Of a stretch of 40,781 nt of DNA, positions 14,878 to 22,674 are shown piece after piece. Each line of letters opens with the position of its first letter. Position 1 is the first letter of the stretch. The notes below the pieces were generated by a model that saw nothing but the letters and a program-made list of their open reading frames with translations, made no database searches and was not told the origin of the DNA. The stretch covers positions 1 through 40,781 of the forward strand of contig DASUFP010000102.1 of assembly GCA_036274495.1 (NCBI GenBank), given 5' to 3'. The stretch is from DASUFP01 sp036274495 (GTDB lineage: Bacteria; Bacteroidota; Bacteroidia; AKYH767-A; OLB10). Made by a program: the position numbers and the translations under genes.

Positions 14878-16968
14878 TCAATAGGTCCCGGACCTTTTGC
14901 GCAGGACCCATTCTAAAGTGAGCAATCCGGCAAGTACAAAGCAAATCCACTTCAGATTAATCAAATCATCCAGTTTTTTTCTAGTATATTCAACAGGACG
15001 AATATCGTTTTTGGATAAGAGGCTATCGGCCAGTGCACCTATCTCGTTCGAATTAAACAGCAATCCTCCGGTTTTGACAGAAAGTGTTTGCAGCAACTGG
15101 TGATTAGCAACTGTTTCGGCCTGCTCGGCAATAACGGGACTAATGGTAAAAATGCCCGATTCGGTAAGGCTTTTTGTTCCTGATAAAACGGAAGCTGTAA
15201 AACTGTACTTGCCTTCAGGAAGGAATCCTGCATTGAGTGTGTAAGCTTTATTGTCTCTGGCAAAAACATAATTGAATTTTCGGCCGTCATCGTTTTGAAA
15301 TACTATTGAGGCTTCCGGCTCATTCACTAATTCCCCTGTTTCATTATACAACTCAGCATCTGCCACCACCTGTTCGTTTTCGGGGTAGTCATTTTTCATG
15401 TATACCCTGAATGGTGTTGTTTTTTTACCGGCAGTCAGGAATTGAACTGTCTTTAAAATAATTCCTGAAGAGGCATTTTTTGTACCGGTAGATTCAAATT
15501 CTGAAAGGCCCCATTTCCAGATACCTTCACCGCAAAGAAAAGCAGTTTTGTGGTTTGCCGCATTCAGATAGCTTAACAGCGGCATTGTTGTTCGTACCTG
15601 ACCGACTCGTTGATATAGCAAAGTATTTACGTCGGACTGGGCCGAATAAGTACCGAAGGGTGCAATAAGAGGAGGAAACTGGGCTATGGTTTGTAAATCA
15701 CCTTCTGAAACACCGAACACCGAAAAATCGGCTGAAGGTTGCGCCTGCACCTCTCCGGTATTGCCACGGTTGTCGTTAATAACTATACCCGGCTGCAACG
15801 TGTTGAATGCAGTCACGGATGTTTGTGATCCCAAAATGTACCAGAGAGGAATACCTACCTTCCTGCAGGTTTCTGTTATTTGCCGGGCTGTTCCGTTAGA
15901 CCCGGGTAACTGATGCAAAATTACCAGGTTGTATTTCGTAATGTCGTCCTTGAAAGTTGTAATAAGATCGGTTTGTACATCATAACTTCTGGATCTTTCC
16001 AGAATATCAGCCATGAAAGCTATGTCCGGATGTGGCGCATTAGCCAGTATCAGTATTTTTTGACGGCTGTCGGTAACATCAATATAAAATCCCGCCTCGT
16101 TGTTTGAATAATTTATTTCACCATCAACTTTTGAAACAGAAACGGTATAACGTTGTACCCCGGCACTGTTTGCTTCAAGATAAACAGGTATCAGGGCATT
16201 AAAACGCTGAGACCTGATGGTAACCGGTGCACCATAAATCTTTTCAGTCCCTTTAAAGACACTTAAATTAACGGTTTGTCCTGCACATTGCCGGGCGTCG
16301 AGGGTAATTTCTACAGGAAAAATGTTTCCTTTATAGGTGGTTCTGTTATATCTTAAATTCGCAATCAGGAGATCTTTTCGAACAGTAGTATCCCCCATTC
16401 CAATAGTATAAACCGGTACATGTAACTGCTCATAGGCGTATAAAGGATTGCTTCCCGTATTGTACAGCCCATCACTGGCAAGTATTACTGCGCCGGTATT
16501 ACGTCCGGCAAAACGGGCTTTTAGTTCTGAAACAACTGCCGAAAGGTCCGTTTGTTTGTCATGAAAGCTTAAATCAAGTCCCTCCCTTACATGGTCACCA
16601 ATGGTAAAACTCCTTACTTCAAAAGCATTGGATAACCCGGATATGAGTTTATTCAGTGAGCTACCATATGCTGGGACAAATGTGGCAGAATCGGTATTAC
16701 CTGTAACCGATGAAGAACCATCCTGAACAAAAAGTAAGAGGGGCTTTTCAGTTTCCTTGAATATGGTCCGGACCAATGGTGCCAGCAGCAGAAACGACAG
16801 AAAAAATACCACCAGAAACCTGAAAACGGCCATCAGTGCCAATACCCACCCTTTTACCTCCGCAAGCGATTTGTCTTTCCGGTAAAGCACAACTGATGTC
16901 AGGAGCCCCGCGGCCAGACAAATGATAATCATCCACGAGGGAGATTCAGTTATGAGTTGAAAATTCAA
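14878..16968 (-). CDS. VWA-domain membrane protein, Bacteroidota type
   Basis: The frame is open from a TTG at 16995. I prefer the in-frame TTG at 16968 (about 696 residues), because the -7 box at 16993-17000 lies on the upstream option; the first ATG (16930-16932) would leave very little before the first helix. Two N-terminal helices (IIICLAAGLLTSVVLY and VFRFLVVFFLSFLLLAPL) precede a VWA-like fold with FVQDGSSSV and VILASDGLYNTGSNPLY. Long beta-rich domains follow, with one C-terminal membrane helix (LKWICFVLAGLLTLEWVL) and a basic tail. The degenerate MIDAS has DGSSS rather than DxSxS. The layout resembles aerotolerance-type (BatA/B) proteins and glutamine-amidotransferase-like membrane proteins. 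Its role is unknown, and no MoxR or Bat partners are nearby. Confidence 0.8.
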   Translation of the reverse strand: MNFQLITESPSWMIIICLAAGLLTSVVLYRKDKSLAEVKGWVLALMAVFRFLVVFFLSFLLLAPLVRTIFKETEKPLLLFVQDGSSSVTGNTDSATFVPAYGSSLNKLISGLSNAFEVRSFTIGDHVREGLDLSFHDKQTDLSAVVSELKARFAGRNTGAVILASDGLYNTGSNPLYAYEQLHVPVYTIGMGDTTVRKDLLIANLRYNRTTYKGNIFPVEITLDARQCAGQTVNLSVFKGTEKIYGAPVTIRSQRFNALIPVYLEANSAGVQRYTVSVSKVDGEINYSNNEAGFYIDVTDSRQKILILANAPHPDIAFMADILERSRSYDVQTDLITTFKDDITKYNLVILHQLPGSNGTARQITETCRKVGIPLWYILGSQTSVTAFNTLQPGIVINDNRGNTGEVQAQPSADFSVFGVSEGDLQTIAQFPPLIAPFGTYSAQSDVNTLLYQRVGQVRTTMPLLSYLNAANHKTAFLCGEGIWKWGLSEFESTGTKNASSGIILKTVQFLTAGKKTTPFRVYMKNDYPENEQVVADAELYNETGELVNEPEASIVFQNDDGRKFNYVFARDNKAYTLNAGFLPEGKYSFTASVLSGTKSLTESGIFTISPVIAEQAETVANHQLLQTLSVKTGGLLFNSNEIGALADSLLSKNDIRPVEYTRKKLDDLINLKWICFVLAGLLTLEWVLRKRSGTY

Positions 16969-16992
16969 GTGTTCTTTTGGATAAAAGTGCAG

Positions 16993-17000
16993 CAAATATA
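16993..17000 (-). promoter_or_regulatory. -7 box of the VWA gene
   Basis: Minus-strand TATATTTG fits TAnnTTTG exactly. The inferred start near 16989 gives a leader of about 20 bases to the TTG at 16968, supporting that start. No TTTG is found at the -33 position. Confidence 0.45.
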
Positions 17001-17038
17001 CAAAGCCCGGGGTGTTTCAGCAGGTCATCCTGTTATCC

Positions 17039-17046
17039 TATATTTG
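17039..17046 (+). promoter_or_regulatory. -7 box of the lolD-like gene
   Basis: TATATTTG with TTTC (17015-17018) 20 bases upstream, one mismatch to TTTG. The inferred start is about 17050, nearly at the GTG start codon at 17051, implying a leaderless or very short-leader transcript. Confidence 0.5.
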
Positions 17047-17050
17047 CCAT

Positions 17051-17710
17051 GTGATAATTGAAGCCACAGGCATATCCAAATCATACGGCAATCTCAAGGT
17101 TCTTAATTCCATAGATATTGCGGTAAAACGGTCAGAAATAGTCTCTATTGTGGGGGCCTCGGGTGCCGGCAAGACTACTCTCTTGCAAATATTGGGAACC
17201 CTTGACAAAGCTGACACCGGTCAATTGAAACTTGCAGGAAATGTTATAGGCAAACTCAACGGAAATAAACTGGCTTTGTTTCGCAATAAAAACATTGGTT
17301 TTATTTTTCAGTTTCACTACCTCCTTCCCGAATTTACAGCCCTGGAAAATACCTGTATGCCTGCGCTGATTTCAGGCAGTTCCATGGAAAAATGCAGTCA
17401 GCGTGGAATGGAACTCCTCTCACTGTTGGGAATTGAAAACCGTTCGACCCACAAACCGGGAGAATTATCGGGAGGAGAACAGCAGCGTGTGGCTGTTGCA
17501 CGGGCCCTTATGAATGAACCGGCGGTAGTTTTGGCTGATGAACCTTCAGGAAATCTTGATTCAGCAAATGCAGATGAATTACATCACCTTTTCTTTTTAT
17601 TGCGGGAAAAACTTGGACAAACCTTTGTGATTGTTACCCACAATGAAGGTTTTGCTGAAATGGCTGATCGGAAACTGATTATGCGTGACGGGCAATTTGT
17701 TACTCAATAA
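17051..17710 (+). CDS. LolD/MacB-type ABC transporter ATPase
   Basis: From the GTG at 17051 the protein has 219 residues, normal for LolD. The frame extends upstream to 17012, but that would place the -7 box inside the gene. Motifs are Walker A VGASGAGKTT, Q-loop FIFQFHYLLPEFTALEN, signature LSGGEQQRVAVARAL, Walker B VVLADEPSGNLDS and H-loop VIVTHNEG. The FHYLLPEFTALEN segment is typical of the LolD/FtsE/MacB branch, which drives lipoprotein release or large-substrate export with FtsX-fold permeases. No permease gene is adjacent, so this is an orphan ATPase working with subunits encoded elsewhere. Its 3' end overlaps the convergent selD gene by 11 bases. Confidence 0.92.
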   Translation: MIIEATGISKSYGNLKVLNSIDIAVKRSEIVSIVGASGAGKTTLLQILGTLDKADTGQLKLAGNVIGKLNGNKLALFRNKNIGFIFQFHYLLPEFTALENTCMPALISGSSMEKCSQRGMELLSLLGIENRSTHKPGELSGGEQQRVAVARALMNEPAVVLADEPSGNLDSANADELHHLFFLLREKLGQTFVIVTHNEGFAEMADRKLIMRDGQFVTQ

Positions 17711-18773
17711 CGGTAATCAGGTAGTTGCTTTTCTGGTTAGTCAGCTTTCCAATTGGTACACAAACAAAATCCGGTAAACCTGCACTTTTAATTAAAGTCT
17801 GAAACGACTCTACTGCATCCGGTCGCACCGAAACCAATAAACCCCCGCTTGTTTGAGGATCTGCCAGTATATACCTGGTTCGATCGTTCATTGGGCTGAC
17901 CTTTTTGCCATAGCTGTTCCAGTTTCTGTTGGTACCTCCCGGAATACAATTTTTATCAAGATAATGGTGTATTTCCTCAAATACCGGAACAGAATTGAAA
18001 TATAGCTCTGCCTGCAAACCGCTTCCTTCTGCCATTTCTGTTAGATGGCCCAGCAATCCAAATCCGGTAACATCGGTTAAGGCGGTAACTCCTGACATAG
18101 ACCCGAGGTCACTGCCAATGGTATTGAGAGTGGTCATGCTGGAAACAGCCAAATTAAGATCTCCCTCAGAAATAAGCCCTTTTTTGGAAGCAGTGGAAAG
18201 GATGCCGATTCCCAGTTTTTTGGTAATAAACAGAACATCTCCGGCTTTACCGGTATCATTTCTCTTCAGGTGAGCCGTTTTAACCAGTCCGTTGACTGCC
18301 AAACCAAAAATAGGTTCAGGAGAGTCGATACTGTGACCACCGGCTAAGGGTATACCTGCATCTGCGCAAGCCTTCTTGCCTCCTGAAATGACCCTGCCTG
18401 CTATTTCGGGAGGCAGTTTGTCAACAGGCCATCCCAAAACTGCAATCGCCATAACGGGTCTTCCACCCATAGCATACACATCGCTGATGGCATTGGTTGC
18501 AGCAATCCTTCCGAAATCAAAAGGGTCATCAACGATAGGCATAAAAAAATCGGTGGTACTTATGAGGGCTTCTCCGTTTTTCAAATCCCATACTGCCGCA
18601 TCATCTCTGCTATTGTTACCTACCAGTAAATTTTCAAACCCGGGAGCCTGTTCGTTAGTGGAAAGAATTTCGCTTAAAACAGAGGGAGCGATTTTACACC
18701 CACATCCTGCCCCATGGCTGTATTGGGTTAATCGCACCGTATCGGCTGACGAAAACGTTTCATTTTTGTTCAT
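17700..18773 (-). CDS. selD: Selenide, water dikinase (selenophosphate synthetase)
   Basis: The 357-residue enzyme makes selenophosphate from selenide and ATP. The active-site motif SHGAGCGCK places Cys24 and Lys27 where E. coli has Cys17 and Lys20, so this is the cysteine form, not a selenoprotein. Further family marks are ISTTDFFMPIVDDPFDFGRIAATNAISDVYAMGG (split over residues about 71-105), GGHSID and the late ALTDVTGFGLLGHL. Its start codon lies inside the end of selU (14-base overlap), so the two are one translationally coupled unit. No selA, selB or tRNA-Sec lies here; selenium is probably used for tRNA 2-selenouridine. Confidence 0.97.
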   Translation of the reverse strand: MNKNETFSSADTVRLTQYSHGAGCGCKIAPSVLSEILSTNEQAPGFENLLVGNNSRDDAAVWDLKNGEALISTTDFFMPIVDDPFDFGRIAATNAISDVYAMGGRPVMAIAVLGWPVDKLPPEIAGRVISGGKKACADAGIPLAGGHSIDSPEPIFGLAVNGLVKTAHLKRNDTGKAGDVLFITKKLGIGILSTASKKGLISEGDLNLAVSSMTTLNTIGSDLGSMSGVTALTDVTGFGLLGHLTEMAEGSGLQAELYFNSVPVFEEIHHYLDKNCIPGGTNRNWNSYGKKVSPMNDRTRYILADPQTSGGLLVSVRPDAVESFQTLIKSAGLPDFVCVPIGKLTNQKSNYLITVIE

Positions 18774-19815
18774 TGGTTGTTGCGTACTGGAATTTAAGTT
18801 CTTTTAACTGGTTGGCTATAATCAGCGGATCACCGGAATCGGAATCAACTTTCACGACAAGTTCAGGCTTTCTCTGATCCGTTCCATACGAATACAGTTT
18901 GTCATAGTATGCCAAAACGATATCGAGCCATTGATCGAAATTACCCTCTTCAAGGTAAGACAAAGCTTCTTTTAACTTAAGCGGCCCGAGTCGCTTTCCG
19001 ATTTTTTTAGTGGCTTCGGAGAGTTCTTCCGTTGAAAAGATGCCGTATTCATTTTTAATTCTTTCTTTTCGTGATGCTACGGGAACATGAACTTCAACCA
19101 GGATTGAATCGCGAATGCGCATGAAAACAGGTGCAGGTAATGTGCAGGAACCTATGTTCCTGCTCTCGTTTTCTATCCAGATACGGCTTCCGGAATCAAA
19201 CTGAAGCCATTGTGAACCGATCAGGTTTTCAAATTGCTCATTCGATGGTTGCGGTAACTGACCTAATGCGCCAAATGCTGAACCTTTGTGATGTGCTAAC
19301 CCTTCGAGATCCAATACCTGTTCTCCTGATTCCTTTAGTCTTTGAAGAATCTCTGTTTTCCCACTCCCTGTCTTTCCTCCTATCACCATAACATTTCGTG
19401 GTAAACTGAATGATTCCAGTATCAGATTTCTGAATGATTTGTATCCGCCGTTCAGCAGGGTAACTTTAAAGCCGGCCATAGTAAGCAGCCACCCAAGTAT
19501 TGAACTGCGCATTCCGCCCCTCCAGCAGTATATAAATACGTTTCTCGTTTCAAACTGTTTAACAGCGGAGGCAATTATTGAACTAAAGCGTGGACCAACA
19601 AGCTCAAACCCTTTTAATACGGCTGCCTGACGACCTTGTTGTTTATAAATGATTCCGACTTCCCGGCGCTCTTCGTTGGTTAAAATCGGCAGGTTCACCG
19701 CACCCGGAATATGTGCCTTTTGGTATTCGCTCTCGCTCCTGGCATCAATCAGGGGAGCATTATTGGGAATTACAGTCCGGAAAAACGCCTCAGCTTCCAA
19801 CACCTTTGCATTCAT
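18760..19815 (-). CDS. selU: tRNA 2-selenouridine synthase
   Basis: The 351-residue protein (also called MnmH or YbbB) has an N-terminal rhodanese domain with DARSESEYQKAHIPGAVNLP and catalytic CWRGGMRSS (Cys97). A P-loop domain, GGKTGSGKT at residues 146-154, follows. SelU geranylates 2-thiouridine at the wobble position of tRNA(Lys), tRNA(Glu) and tRNA(Gln) and replaces the sulfur with selenium from selenophosphate. The next gene, selD, provides that selenophosphate and overlaps it by 14 bases. A -7 box ends only four bases before the ATG, so the transcript may be leaderless. Length and motifs are normal and no key residue is missing. Confidence 0.96.
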   Translation of the reverse strand: MNAKVLEAEAFFRTVIPNNAPLIDARSESEYQKAHIPGAVNLPILTNEERREVGIIYKQQGRQAAVLKGFELVGPRFSSIIASAVKQFETRNVFIYCWRGGMRSSILGWLLTMAGFKVTLLNGGYKSFRNLILESFSLPRNVMVIGGKTGSGKTEILQRLKESGEQVLDLEGLAHHKGSAFGALGQLPQPSNEQFENLIGSQWLQFDSGSRIWIENESRNIGSCTLPAPVFMRIRDSILVEVHVPVASRKERIKNEYGIFSTEELSEATKKIGKRLGPLKLKEALSYLEEGNFDQWLDIVLAYYDKLYSYGTDQRKPELVVKVDSDSGDPLIIANQLKELKFQYATTNEQK

Positions 19816-19819
19816 CCTT

Positions 19820-19827
19820 CAAAGATA
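19820..19827 (-). promoter_or_regulatory. -7 box of selU-selD
   Basis: Minus-strand TATCTTTG fits TAnnTTTG and is followed by only AAGG before the ATG at 19815, so the expected start is at the initiation codon. The -33 position falls in the algH terminator hairpin and has no TTTG. Confidence 0.45.
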
Positions 19828-19844
19828 CGCCTTACCTTCAATGA

Positions 19845-19868
19845 AAAGGGCCCCCGAAGGAGCCCTTT
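19845..19868 (-). terminator. UUCG-loop intrinsic terminator after the algH-like gene
   Basis: Read on the minus strand this is AAAGGGCTCC, loop TTCG, then GGGGCCCTTT followed by TTCATT. The ten-pair stem has one mismatch and is capped by the very stable C(UUCG)G tetraloop. It ends about 20 bases after the algH-like stop and directly before the selU promoter. Confidence 0.75.
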
Positions 19869-19886
19869 GTGTGTAACGGTTTTTTA

Positions 19887-20450
19887 TTAATTCCAGTTTG
19901 GATCTTCAGGGAAGTTCGCCAACACGGCATATTCCGATCCCATGCTCTTGAGTACCTGACTCCACAAACACTTGGGGTCATCGTAAAAGGTGAATTGTCT
20001 TGAGCCTTGCGACACCATCCAGGAATGCTCTTCCAATTCATGGTCTAATTGCTTGGGGTCCCATCCTGAGTACCCTGCATAAAACCGGATCTGATTGGAT
20101 TTGATTTCCCTGGCAGCTATCATCAGTTTTAATTGCTCAAAGCTTCCTCCCCAATAAATTCCTGATGCTATTTCCCTTGCTCCGCTTAGCTTTAAGCCTA
20201 TAGTGTGGATATAAAAAAGCGAATCGGTTTCAACCGGCCCACCGAAAAAGAGGTTAGAATCAAATTCCGGAAAGTCCTCAAGGGCATCATGTACTTTGAC
20301 GTCTGTAGGTTTATTGAGGATGAACCCAAGTGTCCCGGAATCGTCGTGCTCACTTAAGAGGATAACAGACCTTTTGAAGGTGTTGTCAGCCAAGAATGGT
20401 TCCGACACCAGTAAGGTGCCCTGGTTTGGTTTTGGTTCTTGATGCTTCAT
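19887..20450 (-). CDS. YqgE/AlgH family protein
   Basis: The 187-residue protein carries the family opening GTLLVSEPFLADNTFKRSVILL followed, after HDDSGTLGFILNKP, by the FFGGPVETDSLFYIH segment and the late YAGYSGWDPKQLDHELEEHSW block. The family length is about 185. AlgH/YqgE proteins are soluble; a role in alginate regulation was proposed in Pseudomonas, but their biochemical function is unsettled. The ATG at 20450 is the only sensible start, with no signal peptide. The gene is monocistronic, ending in the UUCG-loop terminator. No TAnnTTTG box is clear upstream. Confidence 0.93.
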   Translation of the reverse strand: MKHQEPKPNQGTLLVSEPFLADNTFKRSVILLSEHDDSGTLGFILNKPTDVKVHDALEDFPEFDSNLFFGGPVETDSLFYIHTIGLKLSGAREIASGIYWGGSFEQLKLMIAAREIKSNQIRFYAGYSGWDPKQLDHELEEHSWMVSQGSRQFTFYDDPKCLWSQVLKSMGSEYAVLANFPEDPNWN

Positions 20451-20737
20451 GGCTTTTTTGTGTTTTTGTATCTCACTTTTACGCCCGGTATCAACAATGT
20501 TAAGCGAATAGAGCTTGTTTTATTACATTATTGGCGCTGTGACAAAACCAAAGGCTAAAAACATGCCAAAGCGAATAGGGGTGACAGGTTGCCGGTAAGG
20601 TTCAAATACAATTATGACAATTCACCGACGATTGAGGTGCTGAACAGTCCTCTAAATGAGTTATATAACTACTATACAGCATGTTATGTAAATGCAAGAT
20701 AGAGTTATTTTATCCCTAATTTTGTGGCAATTGCCCT
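20451..20737. other. 287-bp divergent intergenic region
   Basis: This gap separates the leftward algH-like gene from rightward pdxH. Apart from the pdxH -7 box I see no tRNA, riboswitch fold, long palindrome or convincing reading frame. The rest looks like ordinary AT-rich spacer. Confidence 0.5.
20717..20724 (+). promoter_or_regulatory. -7 box of pdxH
   Basis: TAATTTTG fits TAnnTTTG, with no TTTG at the -33 position. The inferred start near 20729 gives a leader of about nine bases to the ATG at 20738. Confidence 0.45.
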
Positions 20738-21388
20738 ATGAAACACGTTCACAATTATATTAAAGGAAGCAGAACTGATTACAACACTGACAGGCTCGAT
20801 ATTTCTAATGCAGAAGAGAATCCGGTGATTCAATTCTCAAATTGGTTTAGTCATGCCTTGGATTCAGGAACTTTCGAGCCCCATGCAATGGTATTATCAA
20901 CTGTGTCGGAAAACGGAAATCCCTCTTCTAGAGTAGTGCTATTGCGTGATTTCAATGAGGATGGATTTGTGTTTTATACCAATTATGGCAGTAGTAAAGG
21001 GAGAGACCTGGAACAGGTTCCCAAGGCTGCAATCAACTTTTTTTGGCATGAACTCGAAAAGCAGATCAGGATTGAAGGAGTAACACGCAAATTAGACCCT
21101 GCAGTTTCAGATGCCTATTTTGCAACCAGACCCCGTGAAAGCCAAATCGGGGCATGGGCATCACAACAAAGCGAAGTCCTTTCATCGCGTGACGAATTAG
21201 ATCAAAAAGTGGCGGAACTGTCAAAGCAGTTCGAAGGAACTGCGATTCCCCGACCTCCAAATTGGGGAGGGTTTTTGATTGTTCCCCATTACTTCGAGTT
21301 CTGGCAAGGACGCCCTAACAGGTTGCACGACCGGTTGTCATATACATTAGTCAATAATAAGTGGTTAATAAACAGGCTTTTCCCTTAA
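20738..21388 (+). CDS. pdxH: Pyridoxamine/pyridoxine 5'-phosphate oxidase
   Basis: The 216-residue length is typical. Motifs include the FMN-binding segments PSSRVVLLRDFNEDGFVFYTN and YGSSKGRDLEQ, then FFWHELEKQIRIEGVTRKL, the FATRPRESQIGAWASQQS block, and the closing PPNWGGFLIVPHYFEFWQG with RLHDR. The enzyme uses FMN and oxygen to make pyridoxal 5'-phosphate, the last step of vitamin B6 synthesis and salvage. The final residues NNKWLINRLFP match the conserved C-terminal RLxP. The membrane metallophosphoesterase gene starts 20 bases downstream and probably shares the transcript, though no functional link is evident. Confidence 0.97.
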   Translation: MKHVHNYIKGSRTDYNTDRLDISNAEENPVIQFSNWFSHALDSGTFEPHAMVLSTVSENGNPSSRVVLLRDFNEDGFVFYTNYGSSKGRDLEQVPKAAINFFWHELEKQIRIEGVTRKLDPAVSDAYFATRPRESQIGAWASQQSEVLSSRDELDQKVAELSKQFEGTAIPRPPNWGGFLIVPHYFEFWQGRPNRLHDRLSYTLVNNKWLINRLFP

Positions 21389-21408
21389 ACTATTTCAATT
21401 AAAAGTTT

Positions 21409-22659
21409 ATGATCTTTCGTACACTTATTATTCTGGCCATATTGTTGGCAATTGATGTTTATGTATTCCAGGGCTGCCGCTTATTGTTCAGAAATACGGC
21501 TCCTGCCCTTTTCCGCATCTTCTCAATTGTTTACTGGACTGTTACTGTATTAAGTGTGACAGTTATTTTGACAGGGTTGTTTGTCGACTGGCATGAATGG
21601 CCAAAGGCAATAAGGACCTATAGTTTTGCGCTCATTTTTATTTCGTATTTCTCAAAGTTGTTCATAGTCCTGTTTCTGGTTATTGATGACGTATTCAGAG
21701 TGTTCAGATGGGTTGCCGCAAAATTTTTTGATGAATCATCCGCACCAACAGCAGGTGTATCGCCAGGTGTATCGCGATATGAGTTTTTAGTAAAACTGGG
21801 TGCCTTTTCAGGAGCGGTCCCGTTTGTTGCCCTGATTATAGGGATGATCAAAGGAAAGTATGCTTATCAGACTCGAAAAATACCCTTTAAGGTTGCGGGA
21901 CTCCCCGATTCGTTTGAGCGATTCCGGATTGTTCAGCTGAGTGACATTCATACGGGCAGTTTTATGGATGGGGAGCCGCTTGCCAAAGCTGTACGCATGG
22001 TAAATGAGCTGAAGCCGGATGTAATCTTTTTTACCGGTGATCTGGTAAATGACCTGCACCATGAACTGATGCCTTACAAGAGCATATTATCGGGTTTAAA
22101 AGCACCATACGGTGTTTTTTCGATATTAGGCAACCACGACTATGGTGATTATTACAGATGGCCTGATAAGGCCTCTAAAGAAGAGAACCTGCAAGCATTG
22201 ATCAGATCTCATGGTGAAATGGGTTGGGATATTTTGCTGGACGAGCATCGGTATATTGAAAAAAACGGAGACCGCATTACGCTGTTTGGGGTTCAAAACT
22301 GGAGCGCACGTATGAATTTCGCAAGGTATGGTAATCTCTCAAAAGCGGTTGAAGGGGCTGAATTCAGCTCTTTCAATGTACTCTTGTCACACGATCCTTC
22401 TCACTGGAGAGCCGAGGTACTGAATCAATATCCAAAAATTCAGCTGACCTTGTCGGGTCATACCCATGGGTTTCAGTTCGGTGTTGATATTCCCGGGTTT
22501 AGATGGAGCCCGGTCCAGTATATGTATAAAGAATGGGCCGATTTATATTCTGAAAATGATCAGCATTTATATGTAAACCGGGGACTGGGATTTATCGGTT
22601 ATCCCGGCAGGGTTGGAATTTTACCTGAAATCACAGTCTTCGACCTTCAAAAGGGCTGA
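21409..22659 (+). CDS. Membrane-anchored metallophosphoesterase (YkuE/YaeI-like)
   Basis: The 416-residue protein starts with about four hydrophobic helices (within residues 1-100, then one near 133-150) and continues as a calcineurin-like phosphoesterase. Metal-binding motifs appear in order: LSDIHTGS with Asp179 and His181, GDLVND, GNHDYGD, LLSHDP and SGHTHGFQFG. This set defines the binuclear metallophosphatase fold; relatives of this architecture include YkuE/YaeI-type phosphodiesterases, which are thought to act on lipid or envelope substrates. Substrate and membrane side are unknown. An ELTLS-like QLTLSGHTH run confirms the last motif. It ends convergently with dapA, and a hairpin covers both stops. 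Confidence 0.9.
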   Translation: MIFRTLIILAILLAIDVYVFQGCRLLFRNTAPALFRIFSIVYWTVTVLSVTVILTGLFVDWHEWPKAIRTYSFALIFISYFSKLFIVLFLVIDDVFRVFRWVAAKFFDESSAPTAGVSPGVSRYEFLVKLGAFSGAVPFVALIIGMIKGKYAYQTRKIPFKVAGLPDSFERFRIVQLSDIHTGSFMDGEPLAKAVRMVNELKPDVIFFTGDLVNDLHHELMPYKSILSGLKAPYGVFSILGNHDYGDYYRWPDKASKEENLQALIRSHGEMGWDILLDEHRYIEKNGDRITLFGVQNWSARMNFARYGNLSKAVEGAEFSSFNVLLSHDPSHWRAEVLNQYPKIQLTLSGHTHGFQFGVDIPGFRWSPVQYMYKEWADLYSENDQHLYVNRGLGFIGYPGRVGILPEITVFDLQKG

Positions 22660-22674
22660 TCCTACTACCCTTTT
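22649..22674. terminator. Bidirectional hairpin between convergent genes
   Basis: AAAAGGG (22649-22655), a 12-base loop, then CCCTTTT (22668-22674). Both the phosphoesterase stop (22657-22659) and the dapA stop (22665-22667) fall in the loop, with A and T flanks usable in either direction. The stem is short, so efficiency is uncertain. Confidence 0.45.

Noticed and set aside
17039..17046. Start of the LolD-like gene at 17012
   Set aside because: The -7 box and the near -33 box fall inside that extension, and the first 13 residues have no family match; GTG 17051 fits LolD length.
18691..18712. Selenocysteine in SelD
   Set aside because: The active-site codons read TGT and TGC (cysteine), not TGA, so no recoding is involved.
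20451..20737. tRNA-like GGTTCAAAT motif in the pdxH upstream region
   Set aside because: No acceptor stem, anticodon arm or CCA pattern could be folded around it.
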